A stretch of 64,000 nucleotides of DNA from Arthrobacter terricola (lineage in GTDB: Bacteria > Actinomycetota > Actinomycetes > Actinomycetales > Micrococcaceae): positions 1 through 64,000 of the forward strand of contig NZ_SMRU01000003.1 in NCBI RefSeq assembly GCF_004354015.1, in the 5' to 3' direction. Positions 33,545 to 44,891 of this stretch are shown piece after piece. The number at the start of each line of letters is the position of its first letter. Position 1 is the stretch's first letter. The translations under genes and the position numbers were made by a program. The notes under the pieces are model-generated. The model saw only the letters and a program-made list of their open reading frames with translations, did not search any database and had not been told where the DNA came from.

Positions 33545-34721
33545 CGAACAAGAGCCTGAGTACACGGACAATGAGCCAGGTGCCGTGGCCGGATCTTCCG
33601 CTGAGCCCCAAACTTCCGCTTCCGCAGATCATTCGCACAGCGGGAGCATTCCCGTCGTATCGCCGCCCACCGGCACCCTGTCCGTGGAACGGCTGGCCAT
33701 CAAAGCCCTTGAGGCCCGCTTGCTCGGTGGCGAACGCACGCTCCGCCGGCGCGAAGTGGCCGCCGCGGCTGGTGTCTCCTTGCTTTCCGCGCGCAAGTTG
33801 TGGCGGGCGCTGGGCTTTCCCAATTTCGGTGACCAGGACGTTGCCTTCACTGAGGGCGACCTCGCCGCTCTGTCGACCATCCTCGACTTGGTCCGTGCAG
33901 GGAAGCTCACCGAGGAAGCCGCCATTTCCGTGACGCGGGCGATCGGCCAGATGACCGATCGCATGGTGGTCTGGCAAGTCGAGGCCCTCATCGAAGACAT
34001 GGTGGTGCAACAGGGCATTCCGGACCCCGTGGCCCGCAAGCGGTTGGTCAGCGAACTGCCCAACCTTGTGGACGCCATGGAGGAAATCCTCGTGTATTCG
34101 TGGCGCAGGCAGATGAATGCCGGCGTGCAGCGCTTGGCGGTCCGGGCCGAAGCGGGGCTCCAAGCAAGCGAAGCAGGGCGCGAAGGCGACGAAGACGATG
34201 CACCATTGCCCTTGGCGCGGGCCGTAGGCTTCGCCGATCTCGTTTCCTACACGAGCTTGTCCCGGCGCATGAACGAGAAAACGCTCGCCCAATTGGTCCA
34301 GCGCTTCGAGAACAAATGTGCCGAGATCATTTCGATCGGCGGCGGCCGCCTGGTGAAGACCGTGGGCGACGAAGTCCTCTATATTGCCGAGACCCCGGCC
34401 GCGGGAGCCGAGATTTCCCTCGCTCTTTCGCAGGCCTTTACGGAGGACGAAATCCTGCCCGAAGCCCGCGTGGCAATGGTGTGGGGCCGCATCCTTTCCC
34501 GGCTTGGAGATATCTACGGACCGACAGTCAACCTCGCGGCCCGGCTCACAGCGCTGGCGGAACCCGGCACGGTCCTCGTGGACGCCATGACGGCGGCGGC
34601 GCTGGGGCAGGACGAACGATTTGTCTTCGAGCCGCAAACGGCGGAAAACGTCCGCGGTTTCGGCGAGATCCTTCCGGTCCGCCTTTCGCGCGGACTCGGC
34701 AGGGGCCTCGTCCTCGACTGA
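33534..34721 (+). CDS. class III adenylate/guanylate cyclase with N-terminal regulatory domain
   Basis: 395 residues. A disordered acidic/Ser-rich N-terminus (1-45) is followed by a helical regulatory domain resembling that of pH-sensing Rv1264-type cyclases (LRRREVAAAAGVSLLSARKLWRALGF). The C-terminal cyclase domain has the metal-binding Asp in FADLVSYTS, KTVGDEVLY with the second metal Asp, and GDIYGPTVNLAAR with the transition-state Asn/Arg, so all catalytic positions look intact. The ATG at 33534 is preferred over an in-frame GTG at 33525. cAMP is the likely product. No membrane segment is seen. Confidence 0.9.
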   Translation: MSIDEQEPEYTDNEPGAVAGSSAEPQTSASADHSHSGSIPVVSPPTGTLSVERLAIKALEARLLGGERTLRRREVAAAAGVSLLSARKLWRALGFPNFGDQDVAFTEGDLAALSTILDLVRAGKLTEEAAISVTRAIGQMTDRMVVWQVEALIEDMVVQQGIPDPVARKRLVSELPNLVDAMEEILVYSWRRQMNAGVQRLAVRAEAGLQASEAGREGDEDDAPLPLARAVGFADLVSYTSLSRRMNEKTLAQLVQRFENKCAEIISIGGGRLVKTVGDEVLYIAETPAAGAEISLALSQAFTEDEILPEARVAMVWGRILSRLGDIYGPTVNLAARLTALAEPGTVLVDAMTAAALGQDERFVFEPQTAENVRGFGEILPVRLSRGLGRGLVLD

Positions 34722-34821
34722 TGCTGCCGCTATCCGGTCCGCAGCCCTCATCCCGCCTGCGCGGAGCACGAACCAAATGATGCCGGTAGGATCGCGATAG
34801 TGCCCGCCCAGACTCTTCTCA

Positions 34822-34895
34822 AGGGCCGCAATTTCCGTCAGGGCCGCAATTTCCGTCAGGGCCGGCAAGTTCGGTCAAGGCCGGCAGCTTCGGTT
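34822..34895 (+). repeat. four tandem 18-19 bp repeats upstream of the PP2C gene
   Basis: Two identical units, AGGGCCGCAATTTCCGTC (34822-34839 and 34840-34857), are followed by two diverged 19-bp units (34858-34876, 34877-34895). They end 22 bp before the PP2C start and so lie in its leader or promoter. Confidence 0.85.
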
Positions 34896-34917
34896 AGGTA
34901 CAAGGGGGAGAAAAACC

Positions 34918-35709
34918 GTGAACGCAGATCCGTCAGATACAGCTCCGACTTCCCTCGGGCCAGGATTCGCTTTGAGCTATGGCTGTGGTACGGATCGTGG
35001 CCACAAGCGGGAAATCAATGAGGACTCCTTTATCGCCTCGGCCCCGGTTTTCGCAGTCGCGGATGGAATGGGCGGCCACGAAGCCGGCGAGATCGCCAGC
35101 GCTGTCTGCATCCGAACGCTTGCCGGCCTGCCGCAACTGGCCAGCCGGACCCGGTCGACGACCGCAGTTGAACTCCAGGATTGCATTCTTGCTGCAGATA
35201 CCCGGATTCGCGAAGCTACCGGCGCACGCGCCGGAACCACCCTGTCCGGAGTCGTCGTCGTCGAACAAATGGGCGTTCCATACTGGTTGGTCATGAACGT
35301 CGGAGATTCCCGGACATATCGGCTGAGCAAGGGCGACTTGGAGCAGGTCAGCGTGGACCATTCGGAAGTCCAGGAACTTGTCGACGCCGGAAGCATCACC
35401 GCTGAAGAAGCCATGGTGCATCCGCGCCGCCATGTGGTGACCCGGGCCTTGGGCACGGGGGATGAAAACGAGGCGGACTTCTGGCTGCTCCCCATCCAGG
35501 AGGGAGACCGGATGCTCATCTGCTCGGACGGCCTTAATGGGGAACTGGACGACGAGCACATTGCTCGGATCCTACGGACAACTGGCCAGCCACAGGACGC
35601 TGTGGATGCGCTGATAGAGGCCGCTCTGCGCAGCGGAGGACACGATAATGTCACCGCAATCATCGTTGACGCGGAGAACGCGCAAGCGGGGCAAGTACAT
35701 AACCGTTGA
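34918..35709 (+). CDS. PP2C-family serine/threonine protein phosphatase
   Basis: 263-residue single-domain PPM phosphatase with all metal-binding motifs: REINEDSF, VADGMGGHEAG, MNVGDSRTYRL, ICSDGLNGEL and GGHDNVTAIIV. It is cytoplasmic, with no transmembrane or sensor domain. It would dephosphorylate Ser/Thr kinase targets; no kinase gene is nearby. The GTG start follows GGGGGAG. Four tandem repeats lie in the upstream region. Confidence 0.94.
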   Translation: MNADPSDTAPTSLGPGFALSYGCGTDRGHKREINEDSFIASAPVFAVADGMGGHEAGEIASAVCIRTLAGLPQLASRTRSTTAVELQDCILAADTRIREATGARAGTTLSGVVVVEQMGVPYWLVMNVGDSRTYRLSKGDLEQVSVDHSEVQELVDAGSITAEEAMVHPRRHVVTRALGTGDENEADFWLLPIQEGDRMLICSDGLNGELDDEHIARILRTTGQPQDAVDALIEAALRSGGHDNVTAIIVDAENAQAGQVHNR

Positions 35710-35805
35710 TGCAACGGGATTTGCGACACGCCCGGACTATGTAGGAAGATTCCGGTCAATACCACCCCAACTCCGGGCGGCATGCGCCGTCCTGCAGAGG
35801 TAATA

Positions 35806-36447
35806 ATGACCCAACGCTCTTCCGCGCGCGTTGGCGGCACTACTCGTGCCGCTGCCCGCCGCCCGTTTTCCGTTGCCCTCGCGGGCATTGCCATGGCTGT
35901 GGCGATGTGTGCCTTCCCCCTGCTTTCGGCCCACGCCGAGACCGCTGCCCCGGGGCAGGGACAGCCGACCCACTCGCCGTCCGTCCCGGCTCCGATCCAC
36001 ACTCCGGCTCCCGTCGACCCAAACCGGGCACAGCCAACGGTGGACCCGGTCCCGGCCAAGCCGCCCGTCGTCGAGCCTGTAGTTCCGGCAGCCCCCGCCC
36101 CGGTGGCTCCCGCACCGGTACAGGCGCCGGACCCGGGGCTGGCACCCGCGCCGGTCACGCAGCCGAGTGACGATGCCGTCCCCACCGATATGCCGTCGTC
36201 GACTCCGGTGCCCACAGCTACGGCGACGGCGTCGGCGGTCCCGAGCGCGTCGCCGTCGGTGTCGTCCAATTGGGACACCCCAATCCAAACCGGGTTGGCG
36301 GCCAACCAGGCATCCTCAGTCAGTGACGCCAAGGGGCCCGGTGCCGATTGGTTCGCTGTGATCGCGATCATGGGCGGTGTACTCCTGGTGGCAGGAGGCG
36401 GCATCGCCTTCGCCTTGTGGAGCCGCAACCGCTTCTCCGGGCACTAA
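35806..36447 (+). CDS. Pro/Ala-rich exported membrane-anchored protein, unknown function
   Basis: 213 residues: a long signal peptide (about 1-45, ending SAHA), a roughly 115-residue low-complexity Pro/Ala/Val/Ser/Thr region, a short non-repetitive segment (SSNWDTPIQTGLAANQ) and a C-terminal transmembrane helix (WFAVIAIMGGVLLVAGGGIAF) with a short basic tail. The ATG at 35806 has GAGG upstream. It looks like a cell-wall-spanning stalk protein anchored at its C-terminus. No named family is recognised. Confidence 0.75.
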   Translation: MTQRSSARVGGTTRAAARRPFSVALAGIAMAVAMCAFPLLSAHAETAAPGQGQPTHSPSVPAPIHTPAPVDPNRAQPTVDPVPAKPPVVEPVVPAAPAPVAPAPVQAPDPGLAPAPVTQPSDDAVPTDMPSSTPVPTATATASAVPSASPSVSSNWDTPIQTGLAANQASSVSDAKGPGADWFAVIAIMGGVLLVAGGGIAFALWSRNRFSGH

Positions 36448-36498
36448 GCCTCGGGGGCACTGCTGCAGGAGTAATCCGTGATCCCGGCCAGGCGATTT

Positions 36499-39644
<3,146 letters not shown>

Positions 39645-39651
39645 CGCGCCC

Positions 39652-41007
39652 TTACGAGGCCGCGCTGTCGAAGAGCGCGGCCTCGACACGGTGGTTGGCC
39701 GGACGCTCCAAGCCATAGTGGTCCCGCAGCGTATTGCCGCTGTATTCGCTCCGGAACAGGCCCCGCCGTCGCAACACCGGAACCACGCTGTCAACGAAGG
39801 TTTCGAGCCCGGACGGAAGCACAGCGGGCATGATGTTGAAGCCGTCGGCGGCGCCGTTCTCGAACCACAACTGGATGGCGTCGGCCACTTGGTCCGGAGT
39901 TCCCGCGAACGTGAGGTGTCCACGGCCACCGCCCAGCCTGCCGATCAGTTGGCGTACCGTCAGCTTTTCGCAGCGGGCGAGTTCCACGATGAGCGTGTAC
40001 CGGCTCTTCGCTCCTTCGATCGAGTCCTCGTCCGGCAGTTCGGCGGGCAATTGGCGGTCCAAGGGAAGGTCTTCCGGGGCTACCCGGAGGGTTTTGGCGA
40101 GCTCCACGCGGGCATACTCGGGCCGGATCAGCTGATCGAGCTCACGCTCGAGGCGAAGGGCTTCAGCTTCGGTCGAGGCAATCACCGGAACGATTCCCGG
40201 GAGGATCTTGATGCTCTCGGCCCGGCGGCCAAGCGCCACCGCGCGGGACTTCACGTCGGCGTAGAACGACTGTGCCCCCTCGAGGGTTTGCTGCGCGGTG
40301 AACACGGCTTCGGCGTATTTCGCGGCAAGGCCTTTTCCGTTTTCGGAGGAACCGGCCTGCACAATGACCGGCCGGCCTTGCGGGGAACGCGGCACGTTGA
40401 GCGGTCCACGGACACGGAAATGCTTCCCATCGTGGTCGATCGGCCGGACCTTGGCCGAGTCGGCCCAGATCCCGGCTTCCTTGTCGGCGAGCACGGCGTC
40501 GTCCTGCCAGCTGTCCCAAAGCTTCGCTGCGACATCCAGGAATTCCGCTGCCCGCTCGTAGCGCGTGGCGTGCGCCGGCTGGTCGTCGATGCCGAAGTTC
40601 TGCGCGGCCTCCGGTCCGGCCGTTGTCACCACGTTCCAGCCGGCCCTTCCGCCGCTGACCCAGTCCACGGACGCGAAACGCCGTGCCAGGTTGAAGGGAT
40701 CATTGTAGGTTGTGGACGCCGTGGCGATCAGGCCGATCTTTTCGGTCGCAGCGGCGATAGCGGTGAGGAGCACGGTCGGTTCGAGCTTCCCGGCCGGACG
40801 GCGTCCGACGTCGCCGAAGATCACGGGGGAGTCGGCGAAGAAGATCGAGTCGAACGTGCCCCGCTCGGCGATCCGCGCGAGGTTTTGGTAGTGGGTGATG
40901 TCCGTGCTGGCGCGCGGGTTGCTTTCCGGAAGTCGCCACGAGGCCTCGTGGTGGCCTGTGCTCATGAGGAAGGCGTTCAGGTGCAGGGTTCGTTGGGGCG
41001 TGCTCAT
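39652..41007 (-). CDS. LLM-class flavin-dependent monooxygenase (NtaA/SnaA/DszA type)
   Basis: 451-residue FMNH2-dependent oxygenase of the bacterial luciferase-like group. Landmarks: LNAFLMSTGHHEASWR at the N-terminus, IFFADSP, RFASVDWVSGGRAGWNVVTT, RYERAAEFLDV and GRPVIVQAGSS. Relatives oxidise EDTA/NTA, dibenzothiophene sulfone, pristinamycin and alkanesulfonates; the substrate is unknown. The ATG at 41007 has GAAAGGAC upstream. A partner flavin reductase is not encoded nearby. The 253-bp gap upstream (41008-41260) shows no gene. Confidence 0.92.
   Translation of the reverse strand: MSTPQRTLHLNAFLMSTGHHEASWRLPESNPRASTDITHYQNLARIAERGTFDSIFFADSPVIFGDVGRRPAGKLEPTVLLTAIAAATEKIGLIATASTTYNDPFNLARRFASVDWVSGGRAGWNVVTTAGPEAAQNFGIDDQPAHATRYERAAEFLDVAAKLWDSWQDDAVLADKEAGIWADSAKVRPIDHDGKHFRVRGPLNVPRSPQGRPVIVQAGSSENGKGLAAKYAEAVFTAQQTLEGAQSFYADVKSRAVALGRRAESIKILPGIVPVIASTEAEALRLERELDQLIRPEYARVELAKTLRVAPEDLPLDRQLPAELPDEDSIEGAKSRYTLIVELARCEKLTVRQLIGRLGGGRGHLTFAGTPDQVADAIQLWFENGAADGFNIMPAVLPSGLETFVDSVVPVLRRRGLFRSEYSGNTLRDHYGLERPANHRVEAALFDSAAS
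39655..39685. terminator. convergent terminator (inositol phosphatase gene / LLM gene)
   Basis: CGAGGCCGCGCT and its exact reverse complement around a 7-nt loop, starting 11 bp after the phosphatase stop. It is embedded in the last codons of the convergent LLM gene (ending 39652), so one stem serves the plus-strand gene while being translated on the minus strand. Confidence 0.7.
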
Positions 41008-41260
41008 TCGTGGTCCTTTCGTGGGTACTTGGCCGCCAATAAACCACGCAACAACCCGCCGTCGCCAGCACTTCGACACTTAGCCGCAACAGCAGGAAAC
41101 CGGGCGCAATAGCCGGACACCGGACTCAACCTGGCGCCACGCAAAGCAACCTTCCCGGCCCTCCCGCACCCCGCCGTTACGAAAAGCAACTGGTGATAGT
41201 TCAATCACGGAAACCGCCTTTTGGCACGCCAGGGTGCCGGGCCGCCACTACCATGGATCA

Positions 41261-41773
41261 GTGCATTCGCAGATTACTGTCCGTCCCGCCCTGCCCGAAG
41301 ACTACGACGCCGTTGCCCGGATTACGATGTCGTCCTACGTGGGCGCGGGCTACTATGGCAGCCCGGACCACCCGTATCTGCTGAAGCTCCGGGACGTCGC
41401 GGAACGCGCCCGGCATGCCGAGGTCTTCGTCGCGGAGCGCGACGGCGAGGTGATTGGATCGGTCACGTCGGCCAAGGCCGGTGGCGGCTTTTCGGACATC
41501 GGATTGCCGGACGAACTCGAAATGCGCACCCTGGTGGTTGATCCGGAAGTGCAGCGTTCCGGTGCGGGCCGGGCCCTCGTCCAGGCGGTGGTGGACCAAG
41601 CCCGCTCGATTGAAGGCATCAACGCCGTCTCCCTGACCACGGGAGCTACCTGGGAAAGCGCCAACGCACTTTACGCGAAAACCGGTTTCGAGCGGAAACC
41701 GGAGCGGGACTGGTTCGTTCCCGGAACCGACATAAAGCTGTTCGTTTACCGGCGGGATGTCCGTCAGCCATAA
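41261..41773 (+). CDS. GNAT-family N-acetyltransferase
   Basis: 170 residues with the GNAT core: RPALPEDYDAVARI at the start, MRTLVVDPEVQRSGAGRALVQ (acetyl-CoA loop) and ANALYAKTGFERKP. The GTG at 41261 is chosen because the conserved N-terminal strand starts just after it; the frame stays open to 41234. It is probably leaderless (no Shine-Dalgarno). The substrate is unknown. Confidence 0.88.
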   Translation: MHSQITVRPALPEDYDAVARITMSSYVGAGYYGSPDHPYLLKLRDVAERARHAEVFVAERDGEVIGSVTSAKAGGGFSDIGLPDELEMRTLVVDPEVQRSGAGRALVQAVVDQARSIEGINAVSLTTGATWESANALYAKTGFERKPERDWFVPGTDIKLFVYRRDVRQP

Positions 41774-41832
41774 AGTTTTCCTCGTAAACCCCGGCCGCAA
41801 GGACCGGGTGCGGAAACTGAGAAAGGCGAGGC

Positions 41833-42213
41833 ATGCGCAAGACATACGGCACGGGTTCGGTCTGGGAACAGACCCTTGGCTACTCCCGTGCGGTCCAGGT
41901 GGACAACACGCTCTTCATTTCGGCGACGGCGGCCTCCGGCCCAGAGGGAATTGTCGGCGACGACTTCTACTCCCAGACCAAGTACATCCTCGAAAAGCTC
42001 GGCGCGGTCCTGGCTGATGCGGGCTTCTCCTACGAGGACGTGGTTCAGTCGAAGCTGTACCTGACCGACATCAGCAAGTGGGAAGACGCCGGCCGCGCGC
42101 ACGGCGAGGTCTTCGGCGAGATCCGCCCCACCCTCTCCTTGGTCCATGTCCTGCCGTTCCTCGACCCGCAGATGCTCGTGGAAATCGAACTGGTCGCCCA
42201 GAAGAGCGCATAG
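41833..42213 (+). CDS. RidA/YjgF-family protein
   Basis: 126-residue member of the RidA-like superfamily: SRAVQVDNTLFISATAA, DFYSQTKYILEKLGAVL, QSKLYLTDISKW and RPTLSLVHVLPFLDPQMLVEIE. The canonical enamine/imine deaminase site Arg before PA(R) is not clearly matched (PTLSLVHV), so it may belong to a non-archetypal subfamily. GAAAGG lies upstream. It ends at a strong hairpin. Confidence 0.9.
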   Translation: MRKTYGTGSVWEQTLGYSRAVQVDNTLFISATAASGPEGIVGDDFYSQTKYILEKLGAVLADAGFSYEDVVQSKLYLTDISKWEDAGRAHGEVFGEIRPTLSLVHVLPFLDPQMLVEIELVAQKSA

Positions 42214-42230
42214 CTCCGACGGATTTTGAA

Positions 42231-42264
42231 GTAGGTGCCGTCAAGGATTCTTGACGGCACCTAC
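42231..42264. terminator. 15-bp perfect convergent terminator
   Basis: GTAGGTGCCGTCAAG and its exact reverse complement with a 4-nt GATT loop, placed between the RidA gene (plus) and the response regulator (minus). TTTT follows on the plus strand, and TTCAAAAT follows on the minus strand. Confidence 0.9.
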
Positions 42265-42278
42265 GCTGTTTTCCCAGC

Positions 42279-42938
42279 CTAGCGCGCAACGCCGTAGCGG
42301 TGTTCCGGCCGGCCCGTGCTGCCGTAGCGGAGTTGGATCTCGACGGCGCCGTCGTCGGCGAGCGAGGACAGGTACCTTTGCGCGGTGGCCCGCGAGACTC
42401 CGACGCGCTCCGCCACTTCCGACGCAGAGTATTGCTCGCCCGGGGCCAACGACTCGAGCACCGTTGCTTCGGTGGCTGACCTCGGCTTTCCGGAGGGCAC
42501 GGCGTCGCCGGAAATGAGCGCCCGTTTCGCCCGCTCGATGGTGTCCTGGGTGACGGCATGCTGCACGTTGAGGATGCGACGGTACCGGGCGTAGGAGCGT
42601 AATTGCTGGGACAGCGACTCGGCTGTGAACGGCTTGAGGAGGTACGCCAAGGCTCCGCGGCGCATGGCCGTCCTGATGGAGGCGGCATCGGAAGCCGCAC
42701 TGAGCATCATGGCGTCCACGTCGAGCTGGCCCAGGAGGTCCAGGCCGGAGCCGTCCGGCAAATAGACGTCGAGAAGCACCAGGTCCGGCCTCAAACTGTG
42801 CACTGCCTGCAATGCCCGGGCGGTGGAACCCGCGGGTGTCAGCGCAAGGAATCCGGCCACTGAATCCACATAGGCCGCATGGAGCTTGGCGACGTGGAAA
42901 TCGTCGTCCACAATCAGCACCCTGAGGTCTTCGCTCAT
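42279..42938 (-). CDS. CitB/DcuR-type response regulator
   Basis: 219 residues. The receiver domain has acidic residues D11-D13, phosphoacceptor D57 (LVLLDVYLPD) and K102 (YLLKPF). The C-terminal half holds a helix-turn-helix (YSASEVAERVGVSRATAQRYLSSL) of the CitT/DcuR type. It overlaps the upstream kinase gene by ATGA. It most likely activates the divergent CitMHS transporter in response to citrate or a similar acid. Confidence 0.93.
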   Translation of the reverse strand: MSEDLRVLIVDDDFHVAKLHAAYVDSVAGFLALTPAGSTARALQAVHSLRPDLVLLDVYLPDGSGLDLLGQLDVDAMMLSAASDAASIRTAMRRGALAYLLKPFTAESLSQQLRSYARYRRILNVQHAVTQDTIERAKRALISGDAVPSGKPRSATEATVLESLAPGEQYSASEVAERVGVSRATAQRYLSSLADDGAVEIQLRYGSTGRPEHRYGVAR

Positions 42939-44668
42939 GGTCGTCCTTCCGTGGGTTCAACTACATTGAGGCGGTCGCCGGCCTCGGATGGCCCTGTCAC
43001 GCCGGGCAGGGTCGCCATGAAAACGGCGCCGGGTCCACCCGCGGACCCTGGCTCCAGGATGCGCACGTCGCCTCTGCGACGCCGGGCGAGCTGGCGGACA
43101 AGCGCCAGCCCCAGTCCTTGCCCGCCTGCGGTGGACGTTCCGCGCCCGCCCGGTTCCGCCGTCGTGAATCCCTCGACGAAAACCTGGTCGGCGCCAAAGT
43201 TGCCGAGCCCGTCGCCGGAGTCCCCGACGACGATATGGAGAGTGCCGCCGTCGGGCCCGGGCTCGTCGAGCAGCTCAATGTCCACCCAGCGCTGCGGCGA
43301 AGAGCCGGCGACGGCGGCGTTCACGGCGTTGTCGATCAGGTTGCCAAGGACTGTGGTGACGTCTTGCGGTTCGGTGACATGGCCCCGCACGAGGGTTTCG
43401 GGGCCGATACGCAGCGCCACGCCGCGTTCGTCCGCTTCCACGCCTTTCGCGCCGACGAACGCCTGCAGGTAGGGGTCCTGCAGGAGCTGGGCCTGCTCCA
43501 CTGGAAACTTCAAGGGACCCGTGGCCGAAATCCGGGCGAGGTAGTCCTTGGCTTGTTCGTGCTGGCCGTTGCTCATGAAGCCGGCGATCGTATGGAGCTG
43601 GTTCGCGAACTCATGCCGTTGGGCGCGCAATGCGGCAGACATGGTGCCGACGGCGTCGAGCTGCCGGGTGAGTTCCTGGAGCTCGGTGCGATCCCTCAAC
43701 ATGACCACCCAGCCGAGGTCTTCTTTCCGGTGCAAAGCCTTGCGGGCATTGGCAACAAGGACGCGGCCGCCAGCGACGATTTCTACGGCTTCCGCGTCGT
43801 GGGCGGATGGCCGGGTGAGGGCTTTCAGCTGCTCGGGCACGGCAGCCTCGGCCCAACTGGTGCCTGTCAGGACACCGCTCGCGCCCGGCATGCCGAGGAG
43901 GCGCCTCGCCGCTGCGTTGAAGACCGTGATCCGGCCGTCCGCAGAAATGCCGATGACGCCGTCGTCGACTCCTTGCAGCACGGCCACTTGATCGTGGACC
44001 AGGGTGCTGATCTCTTCGGGTTCGAGGCCCAAAGTGAGCCGCTGCAGGCGGCTGCGCAAGAGGAAGGACGCCAGGACTCCTGCGAGCAACGCGCCGGCGG
44101 CGGTCAGCGCGATGGGGCCGATGTCCTCCGCCAGGCTTTGGCTGAGCGATTCCATCGAGTAGCCGACGCTGACTTCGCCCACGACGGTCGCGGCCGCTCC
44201 AGGTGCGTAGACCGGAACCTTGGCTCCCGCCGACGGACCGAGCGTGCCGGTGTTCCTCGTGGTGACTTCCTTGCCGGAAAGCGCGTCCGAGGGGTCGGTG
44301 CTCACGCGTTCGCCGAGCCTTGAGAGGTCCGGGTGCGCGAGCCGAAGCCCGGTTTCGTCGGTGACCACCACGAAAAGGGCGCCCGTGCGGGTCCGCGCGG
44401 CCTCCGCGGCGGCTTGGATCGGTCCGGATGCGAGTACGGCGGGAGGCGGGGTTCCCGCCTCCTTGCTGATGGTCTGCACTTCCAAACGGATCACGGGATC
44501 AGACGCCACGGTACGGGCCAGGGTCAATGCCTGGTTTTCCGCTTCGGCGCCGATCCGGCCGTAGACAAGCCACGCGTGGACGGTTCCGCTGAGCAGCACC
44601 ACGAGGAGGACGACGCCGAGCTGGAGGAGCAGCGTCTGCGTCGAGAAGCGCAGTGCGAGCCTGGGCAT
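42935..44668 (-). CDS. CitA/DcuS-type sensor histidine kinase
   Basis: 577 residues: transmembrane helix 1 (about 11-31), an extracytoplasmic PDC/CitA-like sensor domain (32-183), helix 2 (184-205), a cytoplasmic PAS domain (about 225-335) and an SpoB-type dimerisation helix with phosphoacceptor H352 (RAQRHEFANQLH). A HATPase domain with NLIDNAVNAA and GDSGDGLG follows. GAGGAGG lies before the ATG. Family members sense extracellular citrate, malate or fumarate. It is divergent from the CitMHS gene and overlaps its response regulator. Confidence 0.94.
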   Translation of the reverse strand: MPRLALRFSTQTLLLQLGVVLLVVLLSGTVHAWLVYGRIGAEAENQALTLARTVASDPVIRLEVQTISKEAGTPPPAVLASGPIQAAAEAARTRTGALFVVVTDETGLRLAHPDLSRLGERVSTDPSDALSGKEVTTRNTGTLGPSAGAKVPVYAPGAAATVVGEVSVGYSMESLSQSLAEDIGPIALTAAGALLAGVLASFLLRSRLQRLTLGLEPEEISTLVHDQVAVLQGVDDGVIGISADGRITVFNAAARRLLGMPGASGVLTGTSWAEAAVPEQLKALTRPSAHDAEAVEIVAGGRVLVANARKALHRKEDLGWVVMLRDRTELQELTRQLDAVGTMSAALRAQRHEFANQLHTIAGFMSNGQHEQAKDYLARISATGPLKFPVEQAQLLQDPYLQAFVGAKGVEADERGVALRIGPETLVRGHVTEPQDVTTVLGNLIDNAVNAAVAGSSPQRWVDIELLDEPGPDGGTLHIVVGDSGDGLGNFGADQVFVEGFTTAEPGGRGTSTAGGQGLGLALVRQLARRRRGDVRILEPGSAGGPGAVFMATLPGVTGPSEAGDRLNVVEPTEGRP

Positions 44669-44749
44669 GCTGCCTCCTCTCGGCGGGGAAGCCGCCTGCT
44701 GTCATGCCGCGGCGGCGATGTTTTTCGGGTGTCTACCTCCATTGAAGCA

Positions 44750-44777
44750 TTGAGCAGAATGAGCAAAATGCTCTCAA
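44750..44777. promoter_or_regulatory. imperfect nested inverted repeat in the kinase/CitMHS promoter region
   Basis: TTGAG and CTCAA enclose a GAGCA-AAA-TGCTC hairpin in the 223-bp divergent gap, about 115 bp upstream of the CitMHS start. The segment is AT-richer than its surroundings and could be the response-regulator site. No sequence consensus supports this beyond symmetry and position. Confidence 0.35.
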
Positions 44778-44891
44778 TCAGCAGTATTTCCATCAATTCC
44801 CGCAAACGGCCGATTGTGAGCGTCGCCACCTTACGGTCTTTACTGCGCATCACGCCGATGTGATGCCGTTCACTGTAGTAAGGAGCCGGCT

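Noticed and set aside
33300..34868. 522-codon minus-strand ORF opposite the cyclase
   Set aside because: Spans two overlapping real genes on the other strand and has no domain, Shine-Dalgarno or sensible start.
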